DNA of 64,000 bases, from the NCBI RefSeq assembly GCF_947507565.1, contig NC_089194.1, positions 372,001 to 436,000 on the forward strand, given 5' to 3'. This DNA comes from Oscarella lobularis (lineage: Eukaryota > Porifera > Homoscleromorpha > Homosclerophorida > Oscarellidae). The translations under genes were made by a program, and so were the position numbers. Under the pieces are notes generated by a model, which saw nothing but the letters and a program-made list of their open reading frames with translations, was not told the origin of the DNA and did not search any database. The stretch's first letter is position 1. The number at the start of each line of letters is the position of its first letter. Positions 33,111-44,755 of the stretch are shown in pieces.

Positions 33111-34370
33111 GTTTAAGACGGAGGCAAATAGGCGGAACTCTACATGTCTCTAAGTTCATGTATGGACCCTATAGAAAAATCTAATATTGTCTGGCTGACT
33201 TCTTAGGTCTTACTACTAACTACCTGCATGCATACTCTTTTTGATCATCGGCACAGAGCTCGATTGTTAAGTACTTCGTCGTCGAAGCAGCGAGTAACAG
33301 TTTTAGGCTGCCACCGAGAGCCTATCGACTTTGGATGAGGAAACGTTTCGCTAGGACGGTGGAAGAACAATCGATATCCGGGACGGCAGGAGAAAACCAG
33401 CGTCATTTGCTCATTTGGAAAGAGTTTACACTCCTTTCGCCGTTTAAACGGCGAGTGAGAACGCATTCGATCGCCGAAAATACCGAAGATTGCCGCGATG
33501 GGAGCGGATTCGGACGCGTTCTGTGGAACTGTTCATATCCCGGATAATTTGAGAAAGAAGTCGAGTTAACCGGCTTTTCGACTTTATTTCATTCGCCTCA
33601 TAGGATGAATTCGAGATTTGCAGAGTGAAAGCGTTTAGTGAAAACCGAAAACCGCCAGTCGCATCCCTATTTTCTTCGTCGACGACACTCACGCGACCAC
33701 GCATCGACTTAGCGGCGAATAGCTCTATATCGAACGTATTATAGCGCAGATCAAATGAAGGTGGAGAGGCACATTTATCATTTTTTTTATTTTTTTGCAC
33801 AGGAATGTAGCTATTGCTGAATGGTGACACTGGTGCCATCTGGAGTGCACGTGCACCTTTCTAAACACCTAAAAAACATCAAAAACACGAAGGAAAGGAA
33901 GATTTTCTTCTATAGCTGTTCTGTTATGGAGCTCTTCATGTTGACTTTGACTCATGTTCGTGTTGGACTAGAAGGTCAATGGAGTGAGTGCCACACCGAG
34001 TAGATGGAAGAAAGCTGAAGGTTTCTATGTGCTGTTCTAAAGCGAGAAGGATTCAGACGAAAGAGAAGAATAAGAAGTAAGCGCACGTCATCAATAACAT
34101 TTCATTCATGTATTTTATTGTCCTGAGTTTCTAGAGCGTTTGCTTTATGTGCCAGTGGTAGTAGCAGCGACAAAGGACCAAGCTCTCAAATCAAAACTGA
34201 AACCGGAAATCAATTACGACGAAGTTGTGATGCTCGTCGCTAAGAAACCCACAAAGAAGTTTCCTTGGTCAGTCCTGTGCAAAACCATGTCCAAAAAGGT
34301 AAAAATTACAAAACCAATTGTACTAATCGTTGACCAGTGCTGTTGCAGCTCGTAAATCTATTGGATCTTA
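33111..34370 (-). repeat. Family A copy A5 (reverse)
   Basis: It runs from AAGACGGAGGCAAATAGGCGG to CTCGTAAATCTATTGGATC. It contains the perfect palindrome TCGCCGTTTAAACGGCGA near 33437-33454. At 34136-34268 the putative exon with a TTTCTAG acceptor and GTCAGT donor lies on the plus strand, with one frameshift. Confidence 0.65.
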
Positions 34371-35000
34371 AGGACGATATCAAACAGAGTGGCGTCTTGA
34401 CCTCGGCGAATTAAACTCGGTCATATATCCATTCTCTTTTCCGCTAAATTTTGTGTCGGTAATTGACAAGTTTGTTATAATAGGCATCCAAACATAATTT
34501 CAGTTACTGTATTAGAAACAGAGCTTCAATCCATAAAAAGTCCCGGATACACAAGCGGGGGCGGGAAGGGATGAGATTGCGACGCTGTGCTCATGCGCAT
34601 TTTTTTGCTGCACGGCGTGGCCCTGTTGTAGGATATTCTACTTGTGACCGTGCCGCCGTTGTCTGATCACATGTCAATTCAGTTGTTATAGAGCATATAA
34701 CTGTCAGAGCTCATCCGTAGCAGCAAAGAAGATCTCGTTAGGAGAAAGTCCACCGTTATGGTAAAACCACCGGAAGCTTTTCTTAAAATGAGCTTTAACG
34801 TTTTTTTGTTAGGCGTCTGAAGTGGTAAGGCAGAAAACAGGTGAACTTGTAGCAGTTTACTACGTCGTTTTCTTTTAGTCACGTGAGCCTGTTGACGAGA
34901 ACTCGCCTATTACACCAGAGGTATGTATAAGGCGTTCACTCGCTGACACTGTACTACTAGTAGAGTTGTGATAAATTACAGACTTTACCCAACCCGAGTG
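34371..35000. other. Region upstream of the membrane-protein gene
   Basis: No gene confirmed. Small plus-strand open segments bounded by AG and GT (for example 34869-34920, reading SREPVDENSPITPE) could be tiny exons, but no chain was established. Confidence 0.3.
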
Positions 35001-35009
35001 CTATAAAAG
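35001..35009 (+). promoter_or_regulatory. TATA box candidate
   Basis: CTATAAAAG lies upstream of the repeat-rich membrane-protein gene, with an ATG about 50 bp downstream (35059) that opens a 26-codon basic frame, possibly a leader exon or upstream ORF. Confidence 0.5.
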
Positions 35010-35299
35010 CGTGTCCTCAAGCATTAGCATTAGTAGTACAGTAGTGTATTAGCCTATGCCATGGCACGTAATCGCAAGCAAGCCAATCAGAAGCGCGAAT
35101 TCAAACGCTACTCTGCTACTCTAATCTCGAATAGATAGTATAGGCGATGAGTGGGATAACCCATTTACTGTTTTATACCACTCTAATGGTCGTTATTGGC
35201 TCGAGAATCTCACGTGCTATTGTATAACAGGAATTTTGCAAGTCGAGAGCAAAAGCTGCTCGGCCGCGGCCAAAATATGATGGAGATTCTGGGCAAATC

Positions 35300-38200
35300 A
35301 TGTCAGACGCTTATATGGCTTTGCAACACGCAGAAGATTCTTCGACGGCGTCGCCAGAAATTGAAAAATATTCTGGACGAAACTCGCCAAGCAAGGATGT
35401 CAAGCAGGCCGAAGCTGCTCCGAAGTCTCCAGAAGTCGACGAAAGTTCTAGACAAAACTTGTCAAACATGGATTCTAAACAGGCCGTAGCTGCTCCGACG
35501 TCTCCAGAAATCGACGAAAATTCTGGACAAAACTTGGATTCTGAACACGCAAAAGCTTCCCCGGAGCCACCAGAATATGACGGCAAGTCTGGACAAACCT
35601 TTTCAAACATGGATTCTCAACACGCCAAAGCTGCTCTGACGCCATCAGAATATGATCGAACAAACTCGTCAAACATGGATTCCAAGCAGGCCAAAGCTGC
35701 TTCAACGTCGCCAGAACCTGACGGAGATTCTGGACGTAGCGCATCAATGGTATTCATGGATTTCAATCAGGACCCTGCTGCTCCGACGCCGCAAGAAAAT
35801 GACGACGATTCTGGACCAAACACGTCAAACATGGATTCTAAACTGGCCAAAGCTACCCCAACGACGCCAGAACGTTTCGGAGAGTCTGGACTTAACGCAT
35901 CGAAGGCATTCATGTATTCAAAACAAGCCAATGCTACTCCCACGCCGCAAGAAAATGACGATGATTCTCGACCAAACGCGTCAAGCATGGGTTTTAAACA
36001 CGCCAAAAATGCTCCGACGTTGCCAGAACTTTTCGGAGATTCTGGACTTAACGCATCGAAGGCATTCTTGGATTCTAAACAGGCCAATGCTGCTCCGACA
36101 CCGCAAGAAAATGACAGAGAGCAGGCAAGAGCTGCTTCGACGCTGCAAGAAAATGACGACGATTCTGGACCAAAGGCGTCAAACATGGATTCTAAACCGG
36201 CCAAAGCTACTCCAACGGCGCCAGAACTTTTCGGAGATTCTGGACTTAACGCATCAAAGGCATTCTTGTATTCTAAACAGGCCAATGCTGCTCCCACGCC
36301 GCAAGAAAATAACGGAGATTCTAGACGAAAGCATTCAAAGGCATTCATGGCTTCTGAACGCGCCAAAGAAGAGTCGAGTAAGAAATTCGTAGTGTTTTTC
36401 CTTTTACAAGCGTTCTAATTTTACCTGAACATAGTTCCTTTGTTTTCCAGCACGAGACCTTTTGCTGGAAACCGAAAGCAAGCTTTTGATGTTTGTTCGC
36501 CGGATCAAGCTGTTCTCGATGAAATGGATTCTTTGTATCCGTTGCTGAGCAACGGCTTTGACGAAAACGTTGCGATCGGTACTTGCAGAAAATTGATTTC
36601 GATTTTTATACATGTTTACGCGCCAGCTCTCTCGGTAGGTGTTGACAATCCTTGCTACGAAGGCGACGATTCTAACATCGATTGCGAAAAGGCGAATGCT
36701 GAATGCGACCCTCTTCCGTCCGACATTGATACGTCATTGTACAGTAGCAATGACAGCATCACGAACAATGTCTACGATCTGGTTGATTTTTGCCACGGGG
36801 AACAGGTAGAAGTTTGCATTCCAATAGGGGCAGCCGATGAAGGAAAAAGTCAGTTTATTGGCGAGAAATATGTCGAAGGTACGAATTACACGTTAAATTT
36901 CTGCTCGAGTTTGACTCGGAATTACTTTATTTAGATTCACATTCAGATGATACTAACGAATTTGCTAAGAAAGCCAGCGTAGATCAGCTTGAGGTGAATA
37001 TCCTAGTCGGAGCAGTGAATGAAGAATCATTTCAGCTCAGCAACGGAGAGAATCCTAGCTCTGAGGGTATTATAGTTTGTATTTTTGTCCGTTCAACTAA
37101 CTCTCACCTTTTATTTAGACTCAGATTCAGGTGGTTTGGAACCAACTGCTAGCACTTTGGAAGCAGAATCTGCTCTTCAATTGACTTCTTCTCCTCCGTC
37201 ACCCCCTTCAAGAGATGCAGTGACGATTGAATTAGCGCCACTTGCCCCTTCCGAGTCGGAGTCTGACTCGATCATCAGCAACGATCAGCAGAGAATCGAG
37301 AAGAAAATAAAAGAGATGTCTAAAGTAGAGAGAGAAGCTCTGCACGTTGTAAGCAGCCAGCAGCTAATTCTCGATATATTGGACTTAGAAAAAGAAGACG
37401 ACAGCGACGAAAGTAAAAACTGCTGCAAAGAAAAATGCGGCTTCTGCTTAGAATCGAAAGCTTTGTCGTGCTGTCTCTCTAAAGCGGGATCGTGCTGTAC
37501 GCAAGTCCCGGTGAGTAAATCGTTTAAGAAATCTGCCAAGGTTGGAGCAAAGTACGCTCTTGCCATTATCAAACCGCCTGCCAAACTTACGACTCTGCTT
37601 CTGAGGCTTCTAGAAATCGGTTTTTTTGCTCTAAGCATTTACGTTTATGCAGCTGAAGCGTCCGAAAAAGGCTTCATCACAAAGCTTCAGGAGAGTAGGT
37701 TCACTCTCATTCTCTTCTGCTTGGCAACAATTGATCTTGCTTTCGGACTGGCTCTTTCTTGCTTTTCGACATTTCTTGCAGCGCGTAAATCAATCAAGCT
37801 TACATCGTATTCTAAATTAGGTGAAGAAGAGAATCCGAATCCTCGAGATGCACAGAAATCTGGCTGGAGTGCAGTTTTTGAATTGTTTTCGAAAGTGGTA
37901 GTGTTTTTATTAATCTATCCGCTTCTCATAGGCGACATCTACGAATTTGCTTTAGTTTGGAACGCTAACAACGCTGTTCTAGCGATTGATGAATTGGCCA
38001 ACCCGACTGCTGTCTCCTTGGCGAATCTAAATGATTCTGACTTTGTTGCAGTACTCAAAAGTTCGGCACTAAAGGATGTCCCAAAGTCTGTCGTTCTCGT
38101 AATCGGACTTCTTCTCACTTTTTTTGACATTTACCTTCACCGTATTCACATGATGCGAGAAAACTTTAACAGAATCAGAAAGCTTCAGAGAACAAGGGAA

Positions 38201-39016
38201 TCTTGTTGCTTCAATGTCATATCTCGTTTGATAGCCCACAGCGTATTTCTCATGCTATTCAACATACTTCTACTTGTCGCAATTGGGTTTAAAGCAGTAG
38301 AAGACAATGATCTAAATTGCTCCCTTATTGACGCAATCAAAAGCTGCAAAAGCAATGGCGAATTTAGAATTATTGTAAACAGCACTTTAAAAGGCCCTTC
38401 TAATTACTCGCCGAGCGGTGACCCTACGGTTTCAAACAAGGCATGGTTCATGATAGCAGCTGGCGTCGCTTTGCCACTGTTAAGCATAGCAATATTCATT
38501 GGCACAAATGTACTTTGGTTTCAAGAGTACTTCGTCTTGCTTTTTCAGGGAGTCATGAGCAAAGAGGACAAAGAGGAATACGAGAAACTGCCGCCAGATC
38601 TCCACGATTACGCTTCAAAGGTTAAAGAAAGAAAGGCGAAGAGTCTAGTGGCTGACATGCTGGACGACCGACACTACTCGTCAGAATTCTCTTGCTGGAA
38701 TCGTTTTGTTAAATCGTTCTGCGATCTGAGAGCTATTCTACTGGTCCTACTCTACTGGTGTTCTGTTTTTGCTTTTCTCGTATTCACTTTTGAAATGGCA
38801 TCTACCAAAGAGTCATTCACAATGTTATTTGTCAATATTATTTTGGGTGTGGCGATACTGTCATTGGCGCTGATAAACGACATCGTCACGCTTGTCCTTG
38901 CTCTGACTTGGACTTTCCTAGTATTTGGCGGTGCACTGGCAGTCGTCTACGTCATTGCTGCAACCATAGTTGGCTACTGTTTGTATTGCGTTTTCTGCTC
39001 GGACAAGGAGAAGTAG
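35300..39016 (+). CDS. Multi-pass membrane protein with long Ser/Ala/Pro repeat region
   Basis: Exons are 35300(or earlier)-36377, 36435-36878, 36935-37066 and 37119-39016; phases agree, giving 1183 residues from the Met at 35300. The frame is open upstream to an acceptor at about 35230, so a further 5' exon is likely. Exon 1 is about a dozen degenerate units of 26-33 residues built on SKQAKAAPTSPELDGDSG. Exon 2 is acidic with Cys. Exon 4 has a Cys-rich stretch (NCCKEKCGFCLESK), then about nine hydrophobic helices, the last pair running to YCLYCVFCSDKEK at the C-terminus. This predicts an integral membrane protein with a long disordered N-terminal arm. No known family recognised. A broken paralogue lies at 48.6-52.3 kb. 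Confidence 0.8.
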
Positions 39017-39094
39017 TGGTACGCTTGTCTGCATGTTGTTCTGTACGCATGTTGCGGGTAGTGACCAATTTGTTTTCATATGTTTTCCATGTTC

Positions 39095-39462
39095 CAACGT
39101 TTCGATTTCGCCATTGGCGCCTAGCGTGCGGTAGAGAGTTTCTAGAAATTCTTACGGAAACATTTTTCACTGCGGGTTAGCGAGCTGCACTTCTGTTTTT
39201 AGGATTTTCGAGTGCTCCGACATGATAAGAGCAACTGTAGCTCTCACATGAAGTGAATGCGGTATTCAGGTCCGCAAATTGAGGTGACGTAAGTTTTGTC
39301 TTGTTGTTACGAAACTGTAATGAACGAAGGTCAAGATGTCGGCTGTTGCACTTCGTAAGTTGACGAAATGGTGACATGAGTATAGTTGCAATTAACGTGA
39401 ATCGTAGGAAAAAGAGCAGCCAGGACAACGAGGGGCGAATGCGCACCCGGTAAATCGACCAT
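39095..39462 (+). repeat. Repeat family B, copy 2
   Basis: It matches 5700-6065 in the same orientation. It starts about 80 bp after the stop codon of the membrane-protein gene and runs straight into family A copy A6. Confidence 0.6.
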
Positions 39463-40695
39463 TACGACTGTCGATCCAGAGGCGGACAAATGCCAAAATA
39501 ATTTTAAAAATGCTGGGCTTCAGACGGCAAGAACCGACCGAGTTTCTTCAAGGTCTAGACGTCAATTGATGTTTTAGTTCCTTATGACTACAACGTCGAA
39601 GAAAACATGAAGAGCTTCAAAGAAGACGGAGGCAGAAATAGGCGGTCTTGTAAATTAGGTTCAGTAACTTAGGTTCATGTGTATGGACCCTATAGAAAAA
39701 TCTAATATTGTCTGGCTGACTTCTTAGGTCTACTACCTGCATGCATACACTTTTCGATCATCGGCACAGAGATCGATCGTTAAGTACTTCGTCGTCGAAG
39801 CAGCGAGTAACAGTTTTAGGCTGTCACGGAGAGCCTATCGACTTTGGGTGAGGACACGTTTCGCTAGGACTGTGTGGAAGAACAATCGATATCCGGGAGG
39901 GCAAGAAGAAACCGGCGTGATATCAACTGCTCATTCGGGAAGAGTTTACACTCCTTTCGACGTTTCAACGGCGAGAAAAACCGAGTGAGAACGCCGAAAA
40001 CACCGCGATGGGAGCGAATTCGGACGCTTTCTGTTGAACTGAAGTCGGCTTTTCGATTTCTTTTCATTCGCCTCATAGGATGAATTTGAGATTTGCAGAG
40101 TGAAAGCGTTTAGTGAAAGCCGAAAACTGACAGTCGCATCCCTATTTAAATTTCTTCGTCGACGACACTCACGCGACCACGCATCGACTTAGCGGCGAAT
40201 AGCTCTATATCGAACGTGTTATAGCGCAGATCAATACTATACACGCTGAGCGTAAGTTGAATGCCTGAAGGTGGAAAGGCAGATTTATCATTTTTTTTTT
40301 TGCACAGGAATGTAGCTATTGCTGAATGGTGACAGTGGTGCCATCTAGAGTGCACGTGCACCTTTCTAAACACCTAAACAACATAAAAAAAACGACAGAA
40401 AGGAAGATTTTCTTCTATTTCTATAGCTGTTCTGTAATGGAGCTCTTCATGTTGACTTTGACTCATGTTCGTGTTGGACTAGAAGGTCAATGGAGTGAGT
40501 GCCACACCGAGTAGATGGAGAGAAAGCTGAAGGTTTCTATGAACCAACTGTGCTGTTCTAAAGCGAGAAGGATTCAGACGAAAGAGAAGAATAAGTCTGT
40601 CCTGTGAAAAACTGTGTCCAAAAAGGTAAAAGTTACAAAACCGATTGTACTAATCGTTGACCAGTGCTGTTGTGGCTCGTAAATCTATTGGATCT
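39463..40695 (-). repeat. Family A copy A6 (reverse)
   Basis: It shares its start (ACTGTCGATCCAGAG) with A4 and its end (CGTAAATCTATTGGATCTTAAGGACGATATC) with A5. The putative-exon segment is deleted between AAGAATAAG and TCTGTCC near 40591, and the hairpin region is shortened. Confidence 0.65.
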
Positions 40696-41708
40696 TAAGG
40701 ACGATATCAAACAGAGTAAAAATGTATTTGAAAATGTTCCGTTATTTCGAACTCTCTTCTCAATAGTCGTCTTTAATCTTAATGTGTTTGTTCTGGTGTA
40801 ACATTATTACATAGCTATCACAAGCTATATGGACTCCCGAGGAGTCGAAGCGCATTTGCCCTCATAGTCGCGGTGGGAAACATTTACAAGCAACTCGATG
40901 GTAATTGGATAGTCTCTGTTCTCATTGATCTGGTTAACAGTCTTTGTGGGCGCGCGTAACAATTCAAAACAAATTTACTTTCTCAAGCACATTGTGTCAA
41001 AAAGCGGTAGAGACAATCTTGAGCACCTGAGTCAGCGCTAATAATATGTACATCAAAATTAAATAATGAAGTTGAACAAAACTACTTTCTCTGTTAACAG
41101 AAAATTTGAAACATTTAGAACCATGAGATAAATGTATTACCTGTCTAAAACATTAAAAGAAAGAACGCTTCGAGTCAGTCAAAAGTGTCAAAAGAAACGG
41201 CATAAACGAAACAATGCGTCGCAACGCTTCCAAGACTCCAGAACGTCGATCACTGAAAGTAAGAGTTCCTTCCTCTACTTTTATAACTGAGAGTAGGCAA
41301 AAATTGAAACTAGCTGCAATTCTGCCTATAAATTCAATGCTAAGAGTTTTCAAGAAAAATAATTTTATTAATTACTTATTAATTAAAACGACACTCTTTC
41401 GCTTATCACCAGCTACACGAGAACCAATGATAATAACAGAGTATTTCAAAAACTGTTCAGTAAAGCAATTTTTTGCCAAGGTCAAAAAGAATAGATATTA
41501 GATATGTTTCAGTTGAAGAAGGGTATTTTAGGAGTGTAGCAGTGGGAGAAAATTTTCCCTGTCTCAATTACTGCACATGCTTATGAACATTTGATTTATC
41601 TAGAAAATAAGCTATGCATTTTAAGAGTAAGTTAGTATTAGAGAAAGACAGACGTGAAATAAGTCTCTGGTCTCTACATTGTATCTTCTCGTGTTGTCTC
41701 TGTAACAG
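40696..41708. other. AT-rich region, no gene recognised
   Basis: No kinase N-lobe or receptor exon was found here, although it lies directly upstream of kinase exons. The 96-residue frame at 41214-41501 has no family resemblance. Confidence 0.4.
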
Positions 41709-42204
41709 ATGATGAAAGCTGTCAGATCACAGACTTTGGTTTTGCACGAAAAGCCGTCTGCGGATCATGCGACGCAGTATAAATTAAAATAAAAATCCTC
41801 ATATTCTTGAAAAATTATTTCTCTTTTTCTTTCGATAGCATCTTCACGCTGTTCCGCTTCAATGGACGGCGCCTGAGACTTTTCCTCCTATGCTTGAATG
41901 CTCGTCGATGTCGGATGTGTCGAGTTTTGGAATTTTTATGTGGGAGGTCATATCTCTGTGTCAGCATCCGCCCTATAAAGAAGTTAAGCACGAGCCACTG
42001 TTTATACAGCAAGTACACGATGGACTTAGACCAGAAATATTTAGAGTGAGAACATCAATAAATTAATTAAAAAATTAATGTTATTATTTAGCTGTGCCGG
42101 TCGGAATTGAGGAAAGTGATGAAACAGTGCTGGAACTGTCGTCCACAGTATCGGCCGTCATTTGAAAGGCTCGAATTGAAGTTATTGGACGAAATTCACG
42201 TACG

Positions 42205-44392
42205 AAAATGTCGTGAGTTCTCATGATTTCTCATTATCTCTCGCGAGTAATCATGAGATGTCATGAGTTCTCATGGCAGGCACATGAGATATCATGAGAC
42301 ACTCATGACAGGCACATGAGAGATCATGAGACACGCATGAGTCATGAGGAGATCATGAGAACCTCACGAAATCTCATGTGCTTTCATGAGCTACAGCTAA
42401 TCTCACGAGTTGCCATGAGAAAAGTACTCTCTCATGAGTTTTCACCTAATCTCACGAGTTCTTGTACATATTCTCATGACTCTTTATGTGCACGGTCAAA
42501 TAGACGAACAAGACGCCACATGTATAGCCGCCCGAGAGACGCTTCTGTATCGTCTCCCGGAAGGTAATTGGTAAGATCGAGATGCAAAAAAAGTAAACAG
42601 AGAAGAGAAAAATGCATTCGGAATATTTTTGTGCCGTTCAATCGATTTACCGCAAACATAAGAGCGCTTTCACGAAAAAGAACGTCGTGTGCAGAGCTTG
42701 TGTAATTTATAAGTAAATTGTACACGTATGCAGAGATTACCTATCAGTCACTTTAGGAGCGGAGGTCTTTGGGTGATAGGGTAGCGCGATTGTGTCACGT
42801 GGTCTAGACACCATCAATGAATGGTTTTTCAACGTTTTCGTTCACTTTTCGACCGTCGCGGGGCGTCAAAAATGGCTTTTGGGATTATTTCGAATCGTTT
42901 CAATCTCTTTCGCAACCTATCGAACGGTAAGATTTGCTCCAAACGGATTTTTCGATCGCGCGTCGCGCGCGATATCGATCGAAATGACTTTTCCGACGCT
43001 TTACGAAGTGCGGGACCCGAGTTAAACGTTTATAGATTTTTTCCCACCGTCCGCAGTGTTATCGAGTCTTTCTTAGACAATTTCGCGTTTCGAAAAATTT
43101 TGGCAAACGATATCGTTTCTAAACGGGGCGAATCATGTTGACTTTGGACTTTTGTTTAGATCTGCGCGATCGGCTAAGTCGAGTCGACGCTATACGGCCA
43201 GCAATGGTAATGGAAGGTGCTTCGATCGAACACATCAGGTTTGGAACAGGCGTTTATGCCCTGAGACAGACTGCCATAAAAACGGTTAATTAAAAGCGGA
43301 AATGTAAAGCTAAATAACACCTTAATCTTCGTGTAAAATTGCAGCTCGCTTTGTTTCGTTTTATGGGAGTAAGCGCAAGAGGAGGAAGTCATAGATGATC
43401 GAGGCTCTTATGGCATACAGGTAGGTCTAGCACTTCTCTCTGCGATGCAAAACAGAGTTTATGTTAGAGAGGCTAGCTGTTTCAAAGAGGATGTGTGTCA
43501 CTGTGTTCGAAAGACAGATCACACGAGCTCCTCCTCTTCTAACAACTGCTCTCTCTCTCTCTCTCATGAAACGCAATTAATTAATATAGCGAGCTTCAAT
43601 TTTACACCTAGATTAGGGAGTTATTAGGCAACATTTCCGCTTTTAACCGTTTTGATGCTGGTTTGTTATAGGTATATACGTGCGTTGACAAAATGTGTTT
43701 TTTTTGTAGTGGGAGAAAGAATTAAGAATAAAATGATTGGTGGAGGAACTACAGTTTAAAGTTATTTCATGGAAAAGAATTTTATCAGATAAGTAGTTTG
43801 AATTTTTAGCGTTTTTTTTTTCTTTTTGGGCTTTTTAGTTTTAATTGAAGCAAGGGAGACGGAAAATGCAGGCAGCTACTGTATATACTGTATTGCATGG
43901 CTAAGGGGTCAACGTTGACGGAAGGAAGACAAGAACAGAACAGCAGGAAAAAGTGAATCATTGGAGGAAGAACTATACAGGGCATGAACTATAAAGGACA
44001 TTTCATGGAAACCAAAATTTATCAGATACGTACTTTACATTTTTAGCTATTTATATTCCTTTGGGCTATTTAGTTTTATGAAGCAAAGGAGACGGAGGGA
44101 GCAGGACACTATTATCTACAGGTGGAACCTTAATTAACGGGAGGAAGACAGGAAAGGAAAAAACGGAGGTATGATTGCAGTAAAATAACTCATGAGTAAC
44201 AAGTAGCGTGTAGCCTCATGAGATATATTAAATTGAAATCTCATGAGAAGCCAAGCTCATGAGAAGAATCTCATGAAATTCTCATGAGATTCTCATTAGG
44301 TTCTCATGAGATGTCCCATTTTTCACGTGACAGATTTTCATGAGAACACGTGAAAATCTCGTGAGAATCTCATGAGAACTCACGAAATTTTC
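42205..44392. mobile_element. 2.2-kb element with TCATGAG-rich inverted ends
   Basis: The termini (G)AAAATKTCGTGAGTTCTCATGA are inverted and flanked by CGTACG at 42199-42204 and 44393-44398, a probable 6-bp target duplication. Each end carries about 200-280 bp of irregular repeats of the palindromic motif CTCATGAG (42220-42480; 44180-44375). The interior has no recognised transposase; the 106-codon frame at 42821-43141 is unidentified. It appears non-autonomous. Confidence 0.75.
43700..44160 (+). repeat. Internal tandem duplication in the 2.2-kb element
   Basis: Two copies of about 160 bp (about 43718-43880 and 43951-44115) share GGAGGAA-CTA, TTTCATGG, TTTATCAGATA and GGGC-TTTTAGTTTTA blocks. 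Confidence 0.55.
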
Positions 44393-44755
44393 CGTACGGG
44401 AATGCATAATTCAAATCGAAGTGGTTACTCGTTAGGCCCAGATGTGGAATTCTTTGCTTCCGGTCATTTTATAGAACGTATTTAGGTATTGTTGGAAGAG
44501 TAGAGACTAATTTATAATGCAAATTAATGTGTTTGTGTGGTCTAAGTCACGTGAGAATGAATACGGGATTTCGTCATCGTAATTGTCGTTTTTGAGCCGT
44601 TTTCGTCGTCGCCTTCGCGATTGAGTCGTCTTGCAAAGGTCGTTGCCATGCCAACAATCGATTTCGTTTGAACGACTGTCATTTTCCTTTGTTTTAGACA
44701 CGTTTTGGTCGAAGCACTCGATTCGATTCTCTCAAACCGTTTCTCCTCTTCGAAA

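Larger units (their letters stand above)
41709..44437 (+). pseudogene. Tyrosine kinase C-lobe exons interrupted by a transposon
   Basis: Exons 41709-41776 (CQITDFGFARKAVCGSC, the DFG motif), 41839-42045 (PLQWTAPETFPP and SFGIFMWEVISL) and 42092 onward (KQCWNCRPQYRPSFERLE) join in phase. PLQWTAPE marks a receptor-type tyrosine kinase. The last exon is split at 42205 by a 2.2-kb element; beyond the element (44399 onward) the frame continues for about a dozen codons to TAG at 44435-44437 if one CGTACG is counted. With the insert, translation would end in element sequence near 42229. No N-lobe or ectodomain exons lie upstream, so it is probably a 5'-truncated remnant. Confidence 0.7.

Noticed and set aside
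35767-36366. 199-codon minus-strand frame opposite the Ser/Ala/Pro repeats
   Set aside because: It is a by-product of the three-base periodic repeat; splice phase and paralogue support the plus-strand frame.
42204-42480. Array of short TCATGAG repeats that might look like a CRISPR or satellite array
   Set aside because: Units are irregular, palindromic, without spacers of fixed length, and mirrored at the other end of a 2.2-kb element, so they are transposon ends.
42821-43141. 106-codon frame in the 2.2-kb element as its transposase
   Set aside because: It is too short, lacks any catalytic motif and has no splice partners.
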